This document shows positions 1-11,290 of a stretch of 64,000 nucleotides of DNA, piece by piece. The stretch spans positions 806,001 through 870,000 of the forward strand of contig CAWISR010000003.1 in the NCBI GenBank assembly GCA_963838845.1, written 5' to 3'. The notes below the pieces were generated by a model. The model was not told the DNA's origin and searched no databases. It saw only the letters and a list, made by a program, of their open reading frames with translations. Positions within the stretch are counted from its first letter, which is position 1. Each line of letters starts with the position of its first letter. Source of the stretch: CAVRXQ01 sp963838845. Its GTDB lineage: Bacteria > Actinomycetota > Acidimicrobiia > Acidimicrobiales > Bog-793. The translations under genes and the position numbers were made by a program.

Positions 1-308
1 TCGGTGTCGCCGCCGTACTGGTCGACGATCACTCGCGCGAGAGCCTGCACCCGCGACGCCATCGACGAGGGGAACCGATGGAGCGAGGGCTTTTCGGAAA
101 ACAACGCGGCGAGTCGAGCAGGATCGGCGGAGGCAACGACGACGGGATCGAGTCGACCGCCGAGCCGCTTGGCGAGTGCTTTCGGCGCGGCGAAGGCGTG
201 TTCGATACGAATCTGCTGGTCAAGCACCATGCCGACGATCAGGGCGAAGGGATTGCTCGAGAGCAGGGCGTCAGCCTCGGCGTCACCCGTGATCGAAAGG
301 GTGGTCAC
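1..308 (-). CDS. HhH-GPD family DNA repair protein (3' end outside window)
   Basis: Only the first 102 or so residues are in the window; the gene runs off the left edge. The frame opens with GTG at 308, and an in-frame TAA lies four codons upstream, so this start is well bounded. Visible stretches include SITGDAEADALLSSNPFA, IVGMVLDQQIRIEHAF and HRFPSSMASRVQALA. They match the N-terminal helices of the short actinobacterial HhH-GPD base-excision-repair-type proteins. The helix-hairpin-helix and catalytic Asp would lie in the missing part, so glycosylase activity cannot be judged. It is transcribed in the same direction as aceE and begins 54 bp after the aceE stop. Confidence 0.72.
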   Translation of the reverse strand, partial: MTTLSITGDAEADALLSSNPFALIVGMVLDQQIRIEHAFAAPKALAKRLGGRLDPVVVASADPARLAALFSEKPSLHRFPSSMASRVQALARVIVDQYGGDT

Positions 309-361
309 ACCCAGAAATTACCGAAGACGTGCGGTCCTCGGGTTGGGCGAACGAAGACGAC

Positions 362-3088
<2,727 letters not shown>

Positions 3089-3196
3089 CGAAACAGTCTC
3101 CCATCACCGGCGCGACCCCGACCGCCACGCCTGGCGCGCGCCGCGGCGAGATTAGTGGTCGTTCCTTCCTTATTACGACAACGACAGACTGCAGGT

Positions 3197-3658
3197 GTGG
3201 CAAAAATCGATCAGTTGGTGGTCTTCACCGATGGGGCGTGCATCGGCAATCCCGGCCCCGGCGGTTGGGCCTGGGCGACGAGCCGGGAGCGCTTCGCCTT
3301 CGGGGCCGACCCGGACACGACGAACCAGCGAATGGAGCTCACGGCGGTGATCGAGGCCGTCGCCGCCAACCCGGAGCCGCTCGAGATCGCGAGCGACTCT
3401 GAGTACGTCGTCCGCGCCTTCAAGGAGAGATGGTGGGCGCGTTGGCGAGAGAACGGCTGGCGAAACGCGAGACACCAGCCCGTCTCGAACCAGGACCTGT
3501 GGAAAACCCTCGTCGCCGAGGTCGTCGACCTGCGGGACGGCGAGATCGAGTTCCGCTGGGTGAAAGGCCATTCCGGTGAGCCGCTGAACGAGTTCGTCGA
3601 CCAGCTGGCAAACGACGCCGCCCGTACCGGCAGGGCTGGAGTTTCGCACCAGCCTTAG
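3197..3658 (+). CDS. rnhA: Ribonuclease HI
   Basis: The 153-residue protein has the length of a bacterial RNase HI, which cuts the RNA strand of RNA-DNA hybrids. The four acidic catalytic residues are visible: D12 in FTDGACIGNPGPGGW, E47 in QRMELTAV, D67 in ASDSEYV and D135 in NEFVDQLAND. The histidine of WVKGHSGEPLNE is also present. Start is GTG at 3197; the frame is open much further upstream, but that extension is antisense to aceE and resembles nothing. The gene is divergent from aceE and followed, after 85 bp, by cysD. Confidence 0.93.
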   Translation: MAKIDQLVVFTDGACIGNPGPGGWAWATSRERFAFGADPDTTNQRMELTAVIEAVAANPEPLEIASDSEYVVRAFKERWWARWRENGWRNARHQPVSNQDLWKTLVAEVVDLRDGEIEFRWVKGHSGEPLNEFVDQLANDAARTGRAGVSHQP

Positions 3659-3711
3659 CCAACACTTCCGGGTCGGGGGGCCGTAAGAATGAGTGGAGAA
3701 ACCCCACAAGC

Positions 3712-3737
3712 TCAATTAACTTGACTAAGTTGATCGA
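3712..3737 (+). promoter_or_regulatory. Imperfect palindrome in front of cysDN, candidate operator
   Basis: An 11-bp inverted repeat (TCAATTAACTT and AAGTTGATCGA, 9 of 11 positions paired) is separated by GACT and ends 6 bp before the cysD ATG. The core AACTT-GACT-AAGTT is perfect. Sites of this size close to a sulfur-assimilation operon are often bound by Rrf2-family regulators (CymR/IscR type); assignment to that family is inference. No Rrf2 gene lies in this window. Confidence 0.5.
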
Positions 3738-3743
3738 GAAACT

Positions 3744-4658
3744 ATGAACTATCAGCTGACGCACCTTGACACGCTCGAATCCGAGGCGGTCCACGTCATT
3801 CGTGAGGTCGTCGCGGAGTGCGAGCGCCCCGCGTTGCTGTTCTCGGGCGGTAAGGACTCGGCGGTTCTCCTGCATCTGGCGACGAAGGCGTGCTGGCCGC
3901 AGAAGGTCCCCTTTCCGGTCGTCCACGTGGACACCGGTCACAACTTCCCCGAGGTGCTCGCTTTCCGAGATGCGCGCGTGCGAGAGCTCGGCGTCGAGCT
4001 CATCGTCTCCTCGGTGCAAGAGGCGATCGATCTCGGCGAGGTCGTCGAGGACCAGTCGCCCGGCGCGTCGCGCAACCGGCTGCAGACCGTCGCGTTGCTG
4101 AAGACGATCGCCGAGCACCACTTCGACGCGATCTTCGGCGGCGGACGGCGCGATGAGGAAAAGGCGCGGGCCAAAGAGCGCGTCTTTTCGATCCGCAACG
4201 AGTTCGGGCGGTGGGATCCCCGCGCCCAGCGACCGGAGCTCTGGGACCTCTACAACACGCGTCGCCGTCCCGCTGAGCACTTCCGGGTCTTCCCGCTGTC
4301 GAACTGGACCGAGCTCGACATCTGGCAGTACGTCGGTCGCGAAGGCCTGGCGCTTCCTTCGATCTACTTCGCGCACAAACGTGAGGTCTTCCGTCGTGAC
4401 GGGATGCTGCTCGCGGTCGGTCCCTTTGCGGCGCCGACAGCGGACGCTCTCGGCGAGGAACCGTTCTTTGCGACCGTGCGCTACCGCACCGTCGGCGACA
4501 TGACCTGCACGGCGGCCGTCGAGTCGACGGCGGCGGCGGTCGAGGAGGTCGTCGATGAGATCGCCGTCTCGCGCATCTCCGAGCGTGGCGCGACAAGAGC
4601 CGACGATCGCTTCTCGTTCGCGGCGATGGAGGACCGCAAGCGCGAGGGCTACTTCTAA
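3744..4658 (+). CDS. cysD: Sulfate adenylyltransferase subunit 2 (small subunit)
   Basis: The 304-residue protein is the ATP-PPi-lyase subunit of ATP sulfurylase and makes adenosine 5'-phosphosulfate from sulfate and ATP. The PP-loop SGGKDSAVLLHLATKA starts at residue 34. Family landmarks VDTGHNFPEVLAFRD, FGGGRRDEEKARAKERVFSI and PLSNWTELDIW are present. The 304-residue length is normal. The ATG at 3744 follows the candidate operator directly. The stop TAA overlaps the cysN ATG by one base, so the two subunits are translationally coupled. Confidence 0.96.
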   Translation: MNYQLTHLDTLESEAVHVIREVVAECERPALLFSGGKDSAVLLHLATKACWPQKVPFPVVHVDTGHNFPEVLAFRDARVRELGVELIVSSVQEAIDLGEVVEDQSPGASRNRLQTVALLKTIAEHHFDAIFGGGRRDEEKARAKERVFSIRNEFGRWDPRAQRPELWDLYNTRRRPAEHFRVFPLSNWTELDIWQYVGREGLALPSIYFAHKREVFRRDGMLLAVGPFAAPTADALGEEPFFATVRYRTVGDMTCTAAVESTAAAVEEVVDEIAVSRISERGATRADDRFSFAAMEDRKREGYF

Positions 4659-5911
4659 TGGAGCTCTTGCGTGTCGCAACGGCGGGGTCGGTCGACGATG
4701 GGAAGTCGACGCTGATCGGGCGGCTGCTCTACGACTCGAAGCAGGTCTTCGAGGACCATTACGAGGCGATCGAGCGAGCGAGCATCCAGCGCGGTGACGA
4801 CGGAGTCGACCTGTCGCTGTTGACCGACGGATTGCGCGCCGAGCGCGAACAGGGCATCACGATCGACGTCGCGTACCGCTACTTCGCGACGCCGAGACGG
4901 AAGTTCGTCATCGCCGATACGCCGGGCCACTTCCAGCACACCCGCAACATGGTCACGGGATGTTCGACGGCGGACCTCGTCGTCATCCTCGTCGACGCCC
5001 GCAGCGGGATCACCGAGCAGACCTGTCGCCATGCTTCGATCGCCTCGCTGCTCGGCATCAAGCACCTGGTGATCTGCGTGAACAAGATGGACCTCGTCGA
5101 CTATGACCAGCGTCGCTTCGACAAGATCGCCGGCGAGTTCGCCGCGTTGGCTTCTGGACTCGATGTCGCCGATGTGACCTACATCCCGCTCTCCGCGTTG
5201 CGCGGCGACAACGTCGTCGAGCGCTCGGTCGAGATGCCGTGGTACGAGGGAACGGCCCTCTTGCACCATCTCGAACAGGTGCAGGTGGGCTCGTCCCGTG
5301 ACCTTGCGAACCTCCGCTTCCCGGTGCAGTTGGTGACGCGCCCTCGATCGAAGGATGCGAACGGGGCGCGTGGCTACGCCGGAACCGTCGCCGGCGGAGT
5401 TTTGCGTCCTGGCGACGAGGTCGTCGTGCTGCCGAGCGGGCAGCGTTCTCGTATCGCGGCGATCGAGACCGCCGATGGACCGGTGGCGGGGGCATTCCCA
5501 ACGATGTCGGTCGTCGTGCGCCTCGCCGACCAGCTCGACGTCGCGCGCGGCGACATGTTCTGCTCACCGGGCGACCTACCCCATGTCGCCGATCACGTCG
5601 CCGCGACAATCTGCTGGATGACCGACAAGCCGCTCACGTCCGGCGCGCGCCTCGAGCTCAAGCACACGACGCGATGGGTGCACGCCCAAATCGTCGACGT
5701 CACGCACCGGATCGACGTGCGCACTCTCGAGCGGGACCGCGGCGCGAGCGAGCTCGGCCTCAACGATCTCGGTCGAATCGAATTGCGCCTGGCGTCACCG
5801 TTGTTCTTCGACGACTACCGCGACAACCGCTCGACCGGCAGTTTCATCCTTGTCGATGCCGTTTCCGCGGGGACCGTCGCCGCCGGAATGCTCACCGGTC
5901 CGATCGCGTAG
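4658..5911 (+). CDS. cysN: Sulfate adenylyltransferase subunit 1 (GTPase subunit)
   Basis: CysN is the regulatory GTPase of ATP sulfurylase: GTP hydrolysis drives sulfate adenylylation by CysD. G-motifs are clear: GSVDDGKST at 10-18, EREQGITID near 63-71, DTPGH at 87-91 and NKMD at 142-145. They are followed by the EF-Tu-like beta-barrel domains. At 417 residues it ends after these domains, so there is no fused CysC APS kinase. Neither cysC nor cysH lies nearby, so the route after APS cannot be read from this window. Confidence 0.95.
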   Translation: MELLRVATAGSVDDGKSTLIGRLLYDSKQVFEDHYEAIERASIQRGDDGVDLSLLTDGLRAEREQGITIDVAYRYFATPRRKFVIADTPGHFQHTRNMVTGCSTADLVVILVDARSGITEQTCRHASIASLLGIKHLVICVNKMDLVDYDQRRFDKIAGEFAALASGLDVADVTYIPLSALRGDNVVERSVEMPWYEGTALLHHLEQVQVGSSRDLANLRFPVQLVTRPRSKDANGARGYAGTVAGGVLRPGDEVVVLPSGQRSRIAAIETADGPVAGAFPTMSVVVRLADQLDVARGDMFCSPGDLPHVADHVAATICWMTDKPLTSGARLELKHTTRWVHAQIVDVTHRIDVRTLERDRGASELGLNDLGRIELRLASPLFFDDYRDNRSTGSFILVDAVSAGTVAAGMLTGPIA

Positions 5912-6275
5912 TCGGCAGCTTTCCGAACCCCGGCGTCCTTTCGAGCCCTCCGATCGGTCGTAGCTATTTGCAACGATCGGCAATCAAGATCGACATCTGC
6001 GGCTGCACCTGCGGCCAGACTGATGAGAAGTTGGCAGACTCCCACTCGGCGGCGACGCCGGAGCTGTCCACCGAGCACAACGTCTCTTCTGCTGGTGACG
6101 GGGGCCATGCTGGGCACGGAGTTGGCGACGATGATCTCCGGTGGGCTCCGATGGGGTTCGTGCGAAATCGCGGGTGGATTTCTGCCGTTATGAGTCAGTG
6201 GGACGCGGCGCGGCGCGAAATCCGAAGAAAATCGGGCCACCATTAGTCTCTTTTCCGCGACCTGATCGGCTGGAG
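5912..6275. other. Intergenic region between cysN and lpdA
   Basis: This 364-bp stretch has no gene I can support. Several short open frames cross it on the + strand (for example one ending at 6246), but none has a recognisable motif, a convincing ribosome binding site or family similarity. It probably holds the promoter of the lpdA-E2-lipBA run. No terminator-like stem with a T run was seen after cysN. Confidence 0.5.
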
Positions 6276-7706
6276 GTGGGTACGACGACGGACTCAGAAG
6301 CGCGCGCCGAGGAATTCGACGTCGTCATCGTCGGTGGCGGCCCGGGTGGATACGCGACCGCGCTCTACGGCGCCGCGGCGGGGCTCTCGATCGCCATGGT
6401 CGAAAAGGACAAGGTCGGGGGGACGTGTCTCCATCGTGGCTGCATCCCGGCGAAGGAGTTCCTCGAAACGGCGTCAGTTTTCCGCACCGTCGCCACCGCG
6501 AAGGAGTTCGGCATCGACGCCCGTCAGCCTTCGATCGACTTCTCGGTCAGCCTCGACCGCAAGCAGAAAGTGGTCGATCAGCTGTTCAGAGGTCTGAGCG
6601 GACTTTTGAAGCATCGCACGGTCACGACGGTCGCAGGCGTCGGCCAGCTGCAAGCCGATCACTCGGTGCGCGTGACCTCGCCCGACGGCGCGACGACGGT
6701 GCTGCGTGGAAAGAACATTGTGCTGGCAGCGGGTTCGGTGCCGCGTTCGATCCCTGGCTTCGACATCGACGGCGAGCGGATCCTCTCCTCCGACGAGGTG
6801 CTGGAGCTTTCGTCATTGCCGAAGTCGGTCGCCGTGATCGGCTGCGGCGCGATCGGATGCGAGTTCGCCTCGATGATGTCGGACCTCGGCTCGCAGGTGA
6901 CGATGCTCGAGGCGCTGCCGACGATCCTGCCGGGTTGTGACCAAGAGGTCGCCGACGTCGTCCTGCGGTCGTTCAAAAAGCGCGGCATCGACGTCCACAC
7001 GGGTGTCGCAGTCCGCGGCCACGACCCGAAAAAGCGTGGCACGACGGTGCTGTTCGGCGACAACGAGCGCGTCGAGGTCGACGCGGTGATCGTCTCGGTT
7101 GGGCGCCGCCCGCTCTCCGACGGCCTCCTCGCGGAGGGGACCGGAGTAGACCTCGACGGCCGCGGATTTGTGAGGGTCGATTCGTTCATGCGGACGCACG
7201 CCCCAGGTGTCTATGCCGTCGGTGACCTCGTCTCGACGCCGCAGCTCGCGCACGTCGGCTTCGCGGAGGGCATCCTCGTCATCAAAGAGATCCTCGGCGA
7301 AACGGCGATCCCTGTCGATTACGAGAAGGTGCCCTGGTGCATCTACTGCCACCCCGAGGTCGCTTTCGCCGGACTGACCGAGGACGAGGCACGCTCCCGC
7401 GGACTCGACGTTGCCGTCCAACGCGACCCCTTCGGTGGCAATGGACGGGCGCGAATTTTGGGCGAGACTGACGGCCTCGTGAAGGTGATCGCAGAGCGCG
7501 GTGATGACGGACGAGCGGGGAGACTGCTCGGTGTGCACATGGTCGGGCCGTGGGTGACCGAGCAGCTCGGTCAGGCGTACCTTGCGGTGAACTGGGAAGC
7601 GACGCCCGACGAGATCGGACAATTCATCCAGCCGCACCCGTCTCTGTCGGAGACCTTCGGTGAGGCGGTGCTCGCGCTGACGGGAAGGGGACTGCACGTT
7701 GGCTGA
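6276..7706 (+). CDS. lpdA: Dihydrolipoyl dehydrogenase (E3)
   Basis: The flavoprotein reoxidises dihydrolipoyl groups of 2-oxo acid dehydrogenase E2 with NAD+. The FAD dinucleotide fold VVIVGGGPGGYA sits near residues 16-27. The redox disulfide GGTCLHRGCIPAKE (C51, C56) follows, then the NAD fold VIGCGAIGCEFASM, YAVGDLV and the C-terminal HPSLSETF His-Glu region. I chose GTG at 6276 because the conserved fold begins soon after it (476 aa). The frame is open back to an ATG at 6141, but those 45 residues look non-coding. The Shine-Dalgarno-like GGAGG abuts the GTG, so a leaderless start or another start is possible. The stop overlaps the E2 start. Confidence 0.94.
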   Translation: MGTTTDSEARAEEFDVVIVGGGPGGYATALYGAAAGLSIAMVEKDKVGGTCLHRGCIPAKEFLETASVFRTVATAKEFGIDARQPSIDFSVSLDRKQKVVDQLFRGLSGLLKHRTVTTVAGVGQLQADHSVRVTSPDGATTVLRGKNIVLAAGSVPRSIPGFDIDGERILSSDEVLELSSLPKSVAVIGCGAIGCEFASMMSDLGSQVTMLEALPTILPGCDQEVADVVLRSFKKRGIDVHTGVAVRGHDPKKRGTTVLFGDNERVEVDAVIVSVGRRPLSDGLLAEGTGVDLDGRGFVRVDSFMRTHAPGVYAVGDLVSTPQLAHVGFAEGILVIKEILGETAIPVDYEKVPWCIYCHPEVAFAGLTEDEARSRGLDVAVQRDPFGGNGRARILGETDGLVKVIAERGDDGRAGRLLGVHMVGPWVTEQLGQAYLAVNWEATPDEIGQFIQPHPSLSETFGEAVLALTGRGLHVG

Positions 7707-9626
7707 CATCACGATGCCGCAGCTCGGCGAGACGGTGACCGAAGGCACGATCATCCGCTGGTTGAAGCAGATCGGCGACATCGTCGCGCTCGACGAGCCG
7801 CTGTTCGAAGTCTCGACCGACAAGGTCGACTCGGAGGTGCCGTCGCCGTTCGCCGGCGTCCTTGCGAGGATCTACGTCGAGGAGGGCGAAACCGTCGAAG
7901 TTGGCACGCCGCTCGCCGAGATCGCCTCCTTGGCGTCGAGTGGGCAAGCGCCTTCCGCCCCGGTCGCAGTGACCGCTCCGTCAGCCGAGGCGGCGCCGCC
8001 ACCCGCGGCATCGCCGACGCCCGAACCGACGTACGCAGCCGCCGCTCCGCCACCGCCGCCACCCGCGGCATCGCCGACGCCCGAGCCGACGTACGCAGCC
8101 GCCGCTCCGCCACCGCCGCCACCACCTCCTCCGCCACCGCCACCACCTCCTCCGCCACAACCCGTTTACGCGGCGCCCGCGCCGTCCGAGCCCGCGCCGC
8201 AACCGTTCTACGCAGCGCCCGCGCCGTCCGAGAGTGCACCGCAACCGGTGTACGCGCCTCCCGCGTCCTCCGAGCCTGCGCCGCAACCGGAGTACGCAGA
8301 ACCGGCGTCGTCCGAGCCAGCACCACAACCGATGTACGAAGCGCCCGAGCCGTCCGAGCCCTCCGAGTCGTCCGAGCCAGCACCACAACCCGTCTACGAA
8401 GCGCCAGCGCTGTCCGAGCCAGAGCCACAACTCGCGTTCGAAGCGCCCGCGTCTTCGGAGCCGGAACCGGTCTTCCAATCGACGGAACCGACGCCTCCAC
8501 CAAGTCCGGAACCCCAACCGGTAGCGGCCTCGGCAGCGCCGCCGATCTCGACTGCGGTCGACGGAGCCGAAGAACCCGAAGAGACCGAGCGCGGAGAGGG
8601 AGAACGCGTGACGGTTGGCGCTGTCGCGACCGCGGAGGTCGTCGACGATGGGCGATCGTGGCGCGCGAGCGTGCTCTCCCCGGTCGTCCGCAAGCTGATC
8701 CGAGAGAATGGCCTTGATCCCGGGCGCATCCCCGGCACCGGTGCCGGCGGACGGATCACCCGAGACGACGTGCTGAACTACCTCGCGTCAGCCGCGGCGA
8801 CGACCGCCGTCGCCGCGCAAGCGTCATCCGCGTCGGCTCCTGCGTACGCACCATCGCCTCCACATGCAGCCCCGGCGCGCCCCGCGGTGGCGACTCCGCC
8901 TGCGCCGGTTGGCGTGCGCGACGAGATCGTGCCGTTCTCCGCGGTGCGTCGAGTCACGGCAGAGCACATGGTGCGCTCGATCCAGACCTCGGTGCACACG
9001 CTCGTCGCGATCGAGGCGGACTTCGAAAACGTGGAGCGGGTGCGCCACGAGCTGAAAGACCAGTTCCGATTGGAAGAGGGAATCGGCCTTACGTACCTAC
9101 CCTTCGTCGCCCGCGCGGTGATTGACGTCCTTCGCGACTACCCGAACCTGAACTCGTCGGTTGGCGACGAAGCGCTCGTCGTCCACCACGACATCCATCT
9201 CGGTATCGCGGTCGACCTGCAGCGCGAGGGGCTGATCGTCCCGGTGATCCACAACGCCGATGGCCAGTCGCTGCGCGGCATCGCCCGGTCGATCGCTGAT
9301 ATGGCGCGGCGCGCGCGAGAAAGAAGCTCTCGGCCGACGACATCACGGGCGGCACGTTCACGATCACGAACCCGGGACCCTTCGGGACGTTCCTCACCTC
9401 GCCGATCATCGCCCAGCCGCAGGTCGCGATCCTCTCGACCGATGGCGTGAAGCGGAAGCCGGTCGTGATGACCGCCCCGGACGGCACCGAGTCGATCGGC
9501 ATCCACTCGGTTGGCGTGCTTGCGCTGGTGTTCGACCACCGCGCCGTCGACGGCGCGTACGCGTCGGCGTTCGTCCGTGACGTCGCCTCGGTCATCGAGA
9601 CACGCGACTGGCACGCCGAGCTGTAG
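7699..9626 (+). CDS. 2-oxo acid dehydrogenase E2 acyltransferase, frame broken near 9304-9320
   Basis: TTG at 7699 (GGAAGGGG just upstream) opens a lipoyl domain with lipoyl-lysine K42 in FEVSTDKVDSEVPSP. A linker of about 200 residues rich in Pro, Ala, Glu and Ser follows. Then comes a peripheral subunit-binding domain (VLSPVVRKLIRENGLDPGRI, about 321-360) and the catalytic domain to about residue 641. The catalytic motif DHRAVDG lies in a different frame from the N-terminus. The frame changes in the CG-rich run at 9304-9320; removing one CG pair restores AARARKKLSADDITGGTFTI. Only one lipoyl domain is present. Substrate class (acetyl or succinyl) is not settled. As written the protein would stop at 9450 without its active site; a sequence error is likely. 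Confidence 0.9.
7997..8122 (+). repeat. 60-bp tandem repeat in the E2 linker
   Basis: Two copies of a 60-bp unit lie head to tail with almost no differences, plus the start of a third. They encode a 20-residue PPAASPTPEPTYAAAA-PPPP type unit. A polyproline run of about 16 residues follows at 8110-8160, then shorter repeats of about 13 residues around QPVYAAPAPSEPAP up to about 8470. Flexible Pro/Ala linkers between lipoyl and binding domains are known in E2 proteins. Confidence 0.85.
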
Positions 9627-9631
9627 CGAAA

Positions 9632-11290
9632 ATGCGCGATCAGCGCGCACGCGGGCCGCTGCGGGTCCGTCAATTGGGGCGCGTCGCCTACCGAGACGCG
9701 CTCGCGCTGCAGCACGCGCTCTTCCGCCGCTCCGACGAGGACTACCTGTTGCTGCTCGAGCACCCACACGTCTACACGTTGGGGGTGCGGGCAAAACCCG
9801 AGCACGTGATCGACGATCCGGACTTGGTCGGCGCGGAGATCTTCCGAGTCGACCGGGGGGGCGACGTCACCTATCACGGACCGGGGCAGATCGTCGGCTA
9901 TCCGATCGTCTCGGTCGACCTCGGCCCGGGAGCGATCCCTGCCTACGTTCACGGCGTCGAACAACTCGTCATCGACACGCTCTTGGACGTTGGGCTGGAT
10001 GACGTCGGTCGCCTCGATGGCCTGCCGGGGGTGTGGGTCGAACCCGGGAGTGCAAAGCCGCGCAAAATCTGTGCGATCGGCGTACGCGTGAGTCGGGGGC
10101 GCTCGATGCATGGCTTCGCGTTGAACGTCGCGCCGGACCTCGCGATGTTCGGCCACATCGTCCCGTGCGGGATCCCCGACCGGCAGGTGACGTCGCTCAC
10201 CGCCGAGGGGATCGGAGTCTCTGTGCGCGAGGTCATCGATGCGATCGCCGAGCGGTCGCGGAGCGCGGAGATCTTCACGCGCGGAGCCGAGGAGCGGGAG
10301 ATCGAGCGTCAGGGCGCCCCTGAGCGCGTCGCCGCGTCGACGAATGGGGCGATCGGCGCGGGGCGGCCGCTTTTCCGCCGGCTCGAGGCCGCTGGCGTCG
10401 ACCGCTCGGTCGCGGTCGAGATCCGGGCGCGCAAGCCGCAGTGGATGCGCGTCGAAGCGCAAATGGGCGCGCCCTACCTGGCGCTGAGAAAGACGATGCG
10501 CTCTTTGGACCTCGTCACGGTCTGTGAGGAGGCGGGCTGTCCGAACATCTACGAGTGCTGGGTGGATGGGACGGCGACGTTCATGATCAACGGCTCGCGC
10601 TGCACTCGGGCGTGTGGGTTCTGCCTCGTCGACACGAACCACCCCTTGCCGCTCGATTCCGCCGAGCCAGAGCGAGTCGCCGACGCGGTTGCGAAGATGC
10701 GCCTCGCCCACGCGGTCGTCACCGCGGTGGCGCGTGATGACCTCGAAGACGGGGGAGCTGCCGCGTTCGCAGCGACGATCACGGCGATCAGGACGCGGTC
10801 GCCCGGCACGCGCGTCGAAGTCCTCGTCCCCGACTGCAAGGGGGAGCCTTCGGCGCTGCGGACGCTTTTTGACGCCGCGCCGGACGTGTTCAACCACAAC
10901 CTGGAGACGGTCCTCCGGCTCCAGCGCGCCGTGCGCCCCTCCGCGTCCTACGCCCGCAGCCTCGCGGTGCTCGGCGCGGCGCGCGCCGCCGGGCTCGTCG
11001 TGAAGTCCGGGCTCATCGTTGGCATGGGAGAGACCGAAGACGAGGTCGACGGCGCGCTCGCCGACCTCGCTTCAGTCGGTGTGTCGATCGTCACGATTGG
11101 CCAGTACCTGCGGCCGTCTGTGGCGCACCTGCCGGTCGCGCGGTGGTGGACACCCGAGGAGTTCGCACAGCTGCGCGAGCGAGCGTCACGCCTCGGCTTC
11201 GCGCACGTGGAGGCGTCACCACTCACGCGCTCGAGCTATCACGCCCGCCAGTCCGTCGAGGCGGCGACGGCGCTCACGATCCCGGCGTGA
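9632..11290 (+). CDS. lipBA: LipB-LipA fusion: octanoyltransferase and lipoyl synthase in one ORF
   Basis: One unbroken 552-residue frame carries both steps of lipoate assembly. Residues 1 to about 215 are LipB: RGGDVTYHGPGQIVGYP, K145 in KICAIGVRV and C179 in VPCGIPDRQ (catalytic Lys/Cys pair). They move octanoyl from ACP to the target lysine. Residues about 255-552 are LipA: the auxiliary cluster ligands C298, C303, C309 (CEEAGCPNIYEC), the radical-SAM ligands C324, C328, C331 (CTRACGFC) and RSSY at 533-536. Sulfur insertion follows. A linker of about 40 residues joins them. It starts 5 bp after the E2 stop and its own stop overlaps the next GTG, so it lies in the lpd-E2 operon whose products it modifies. 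Confidence 0.93.
   Translation: MRDQRARGPLRVRQLGRVAYRDALALQHALFRRSDEDYLLLLEHPHVYTLGVRAKPEHVIDDPDLVGAEIFRVDRGGDVTYHGPGQIVGYPIVSVDLGPGAIPAYVHGVEQLVIDTLLDVGLDDVGRLDGLPGVWVEPGSAKPRKICAIGVRVSRGRSMHGFALNVAPDLAMFGHIVPCGIPDRQVTSLTAEGIGVSVREVIDAIAERSRSAEIFTRGAEEREIERQGAPERVAASTNGAIGAGRPLFRRLEAAGVDRSVAVEIRARKPQWMRVEAQMGAPYLALRKTMRSLDLVTVCEEAGCPNIYECWVDGTATFMINGSRCTRACGFCLVDTNHPLPLDSAEPERVADAVAKMRLAHAVVTAVARDDLEDGGAAAFAATITAIRTRSPGTRVEVLVPDCKGEPSALRTLFDAAPDVFNHNLETVLRLQRAVRPSASYARSLAVLGAARAAGLVVKSGLIVGMGETEDEVDGALADLASVGVSIVTIGQYLRPSVAHLPVARWWTPEEFAQLRERASRLGFAHVEASPLTRSSYHARQSVEAATALTIPA

Noticed and set aside
6023..6246. Short frames between cysN and lpdA, one reading MGFVRNRGWISAVMSQWDAA near its end
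   Set aside because: No motif, no convincing start signal and two overlapping frames equally open; listed as intergenic.
7980..8520. Open frames on the minus strand across the E2 linker rich in Arg and Trp/Leu
   Set aside because: They are the complement of the Pro/Ala repeat and carry no independent signal.
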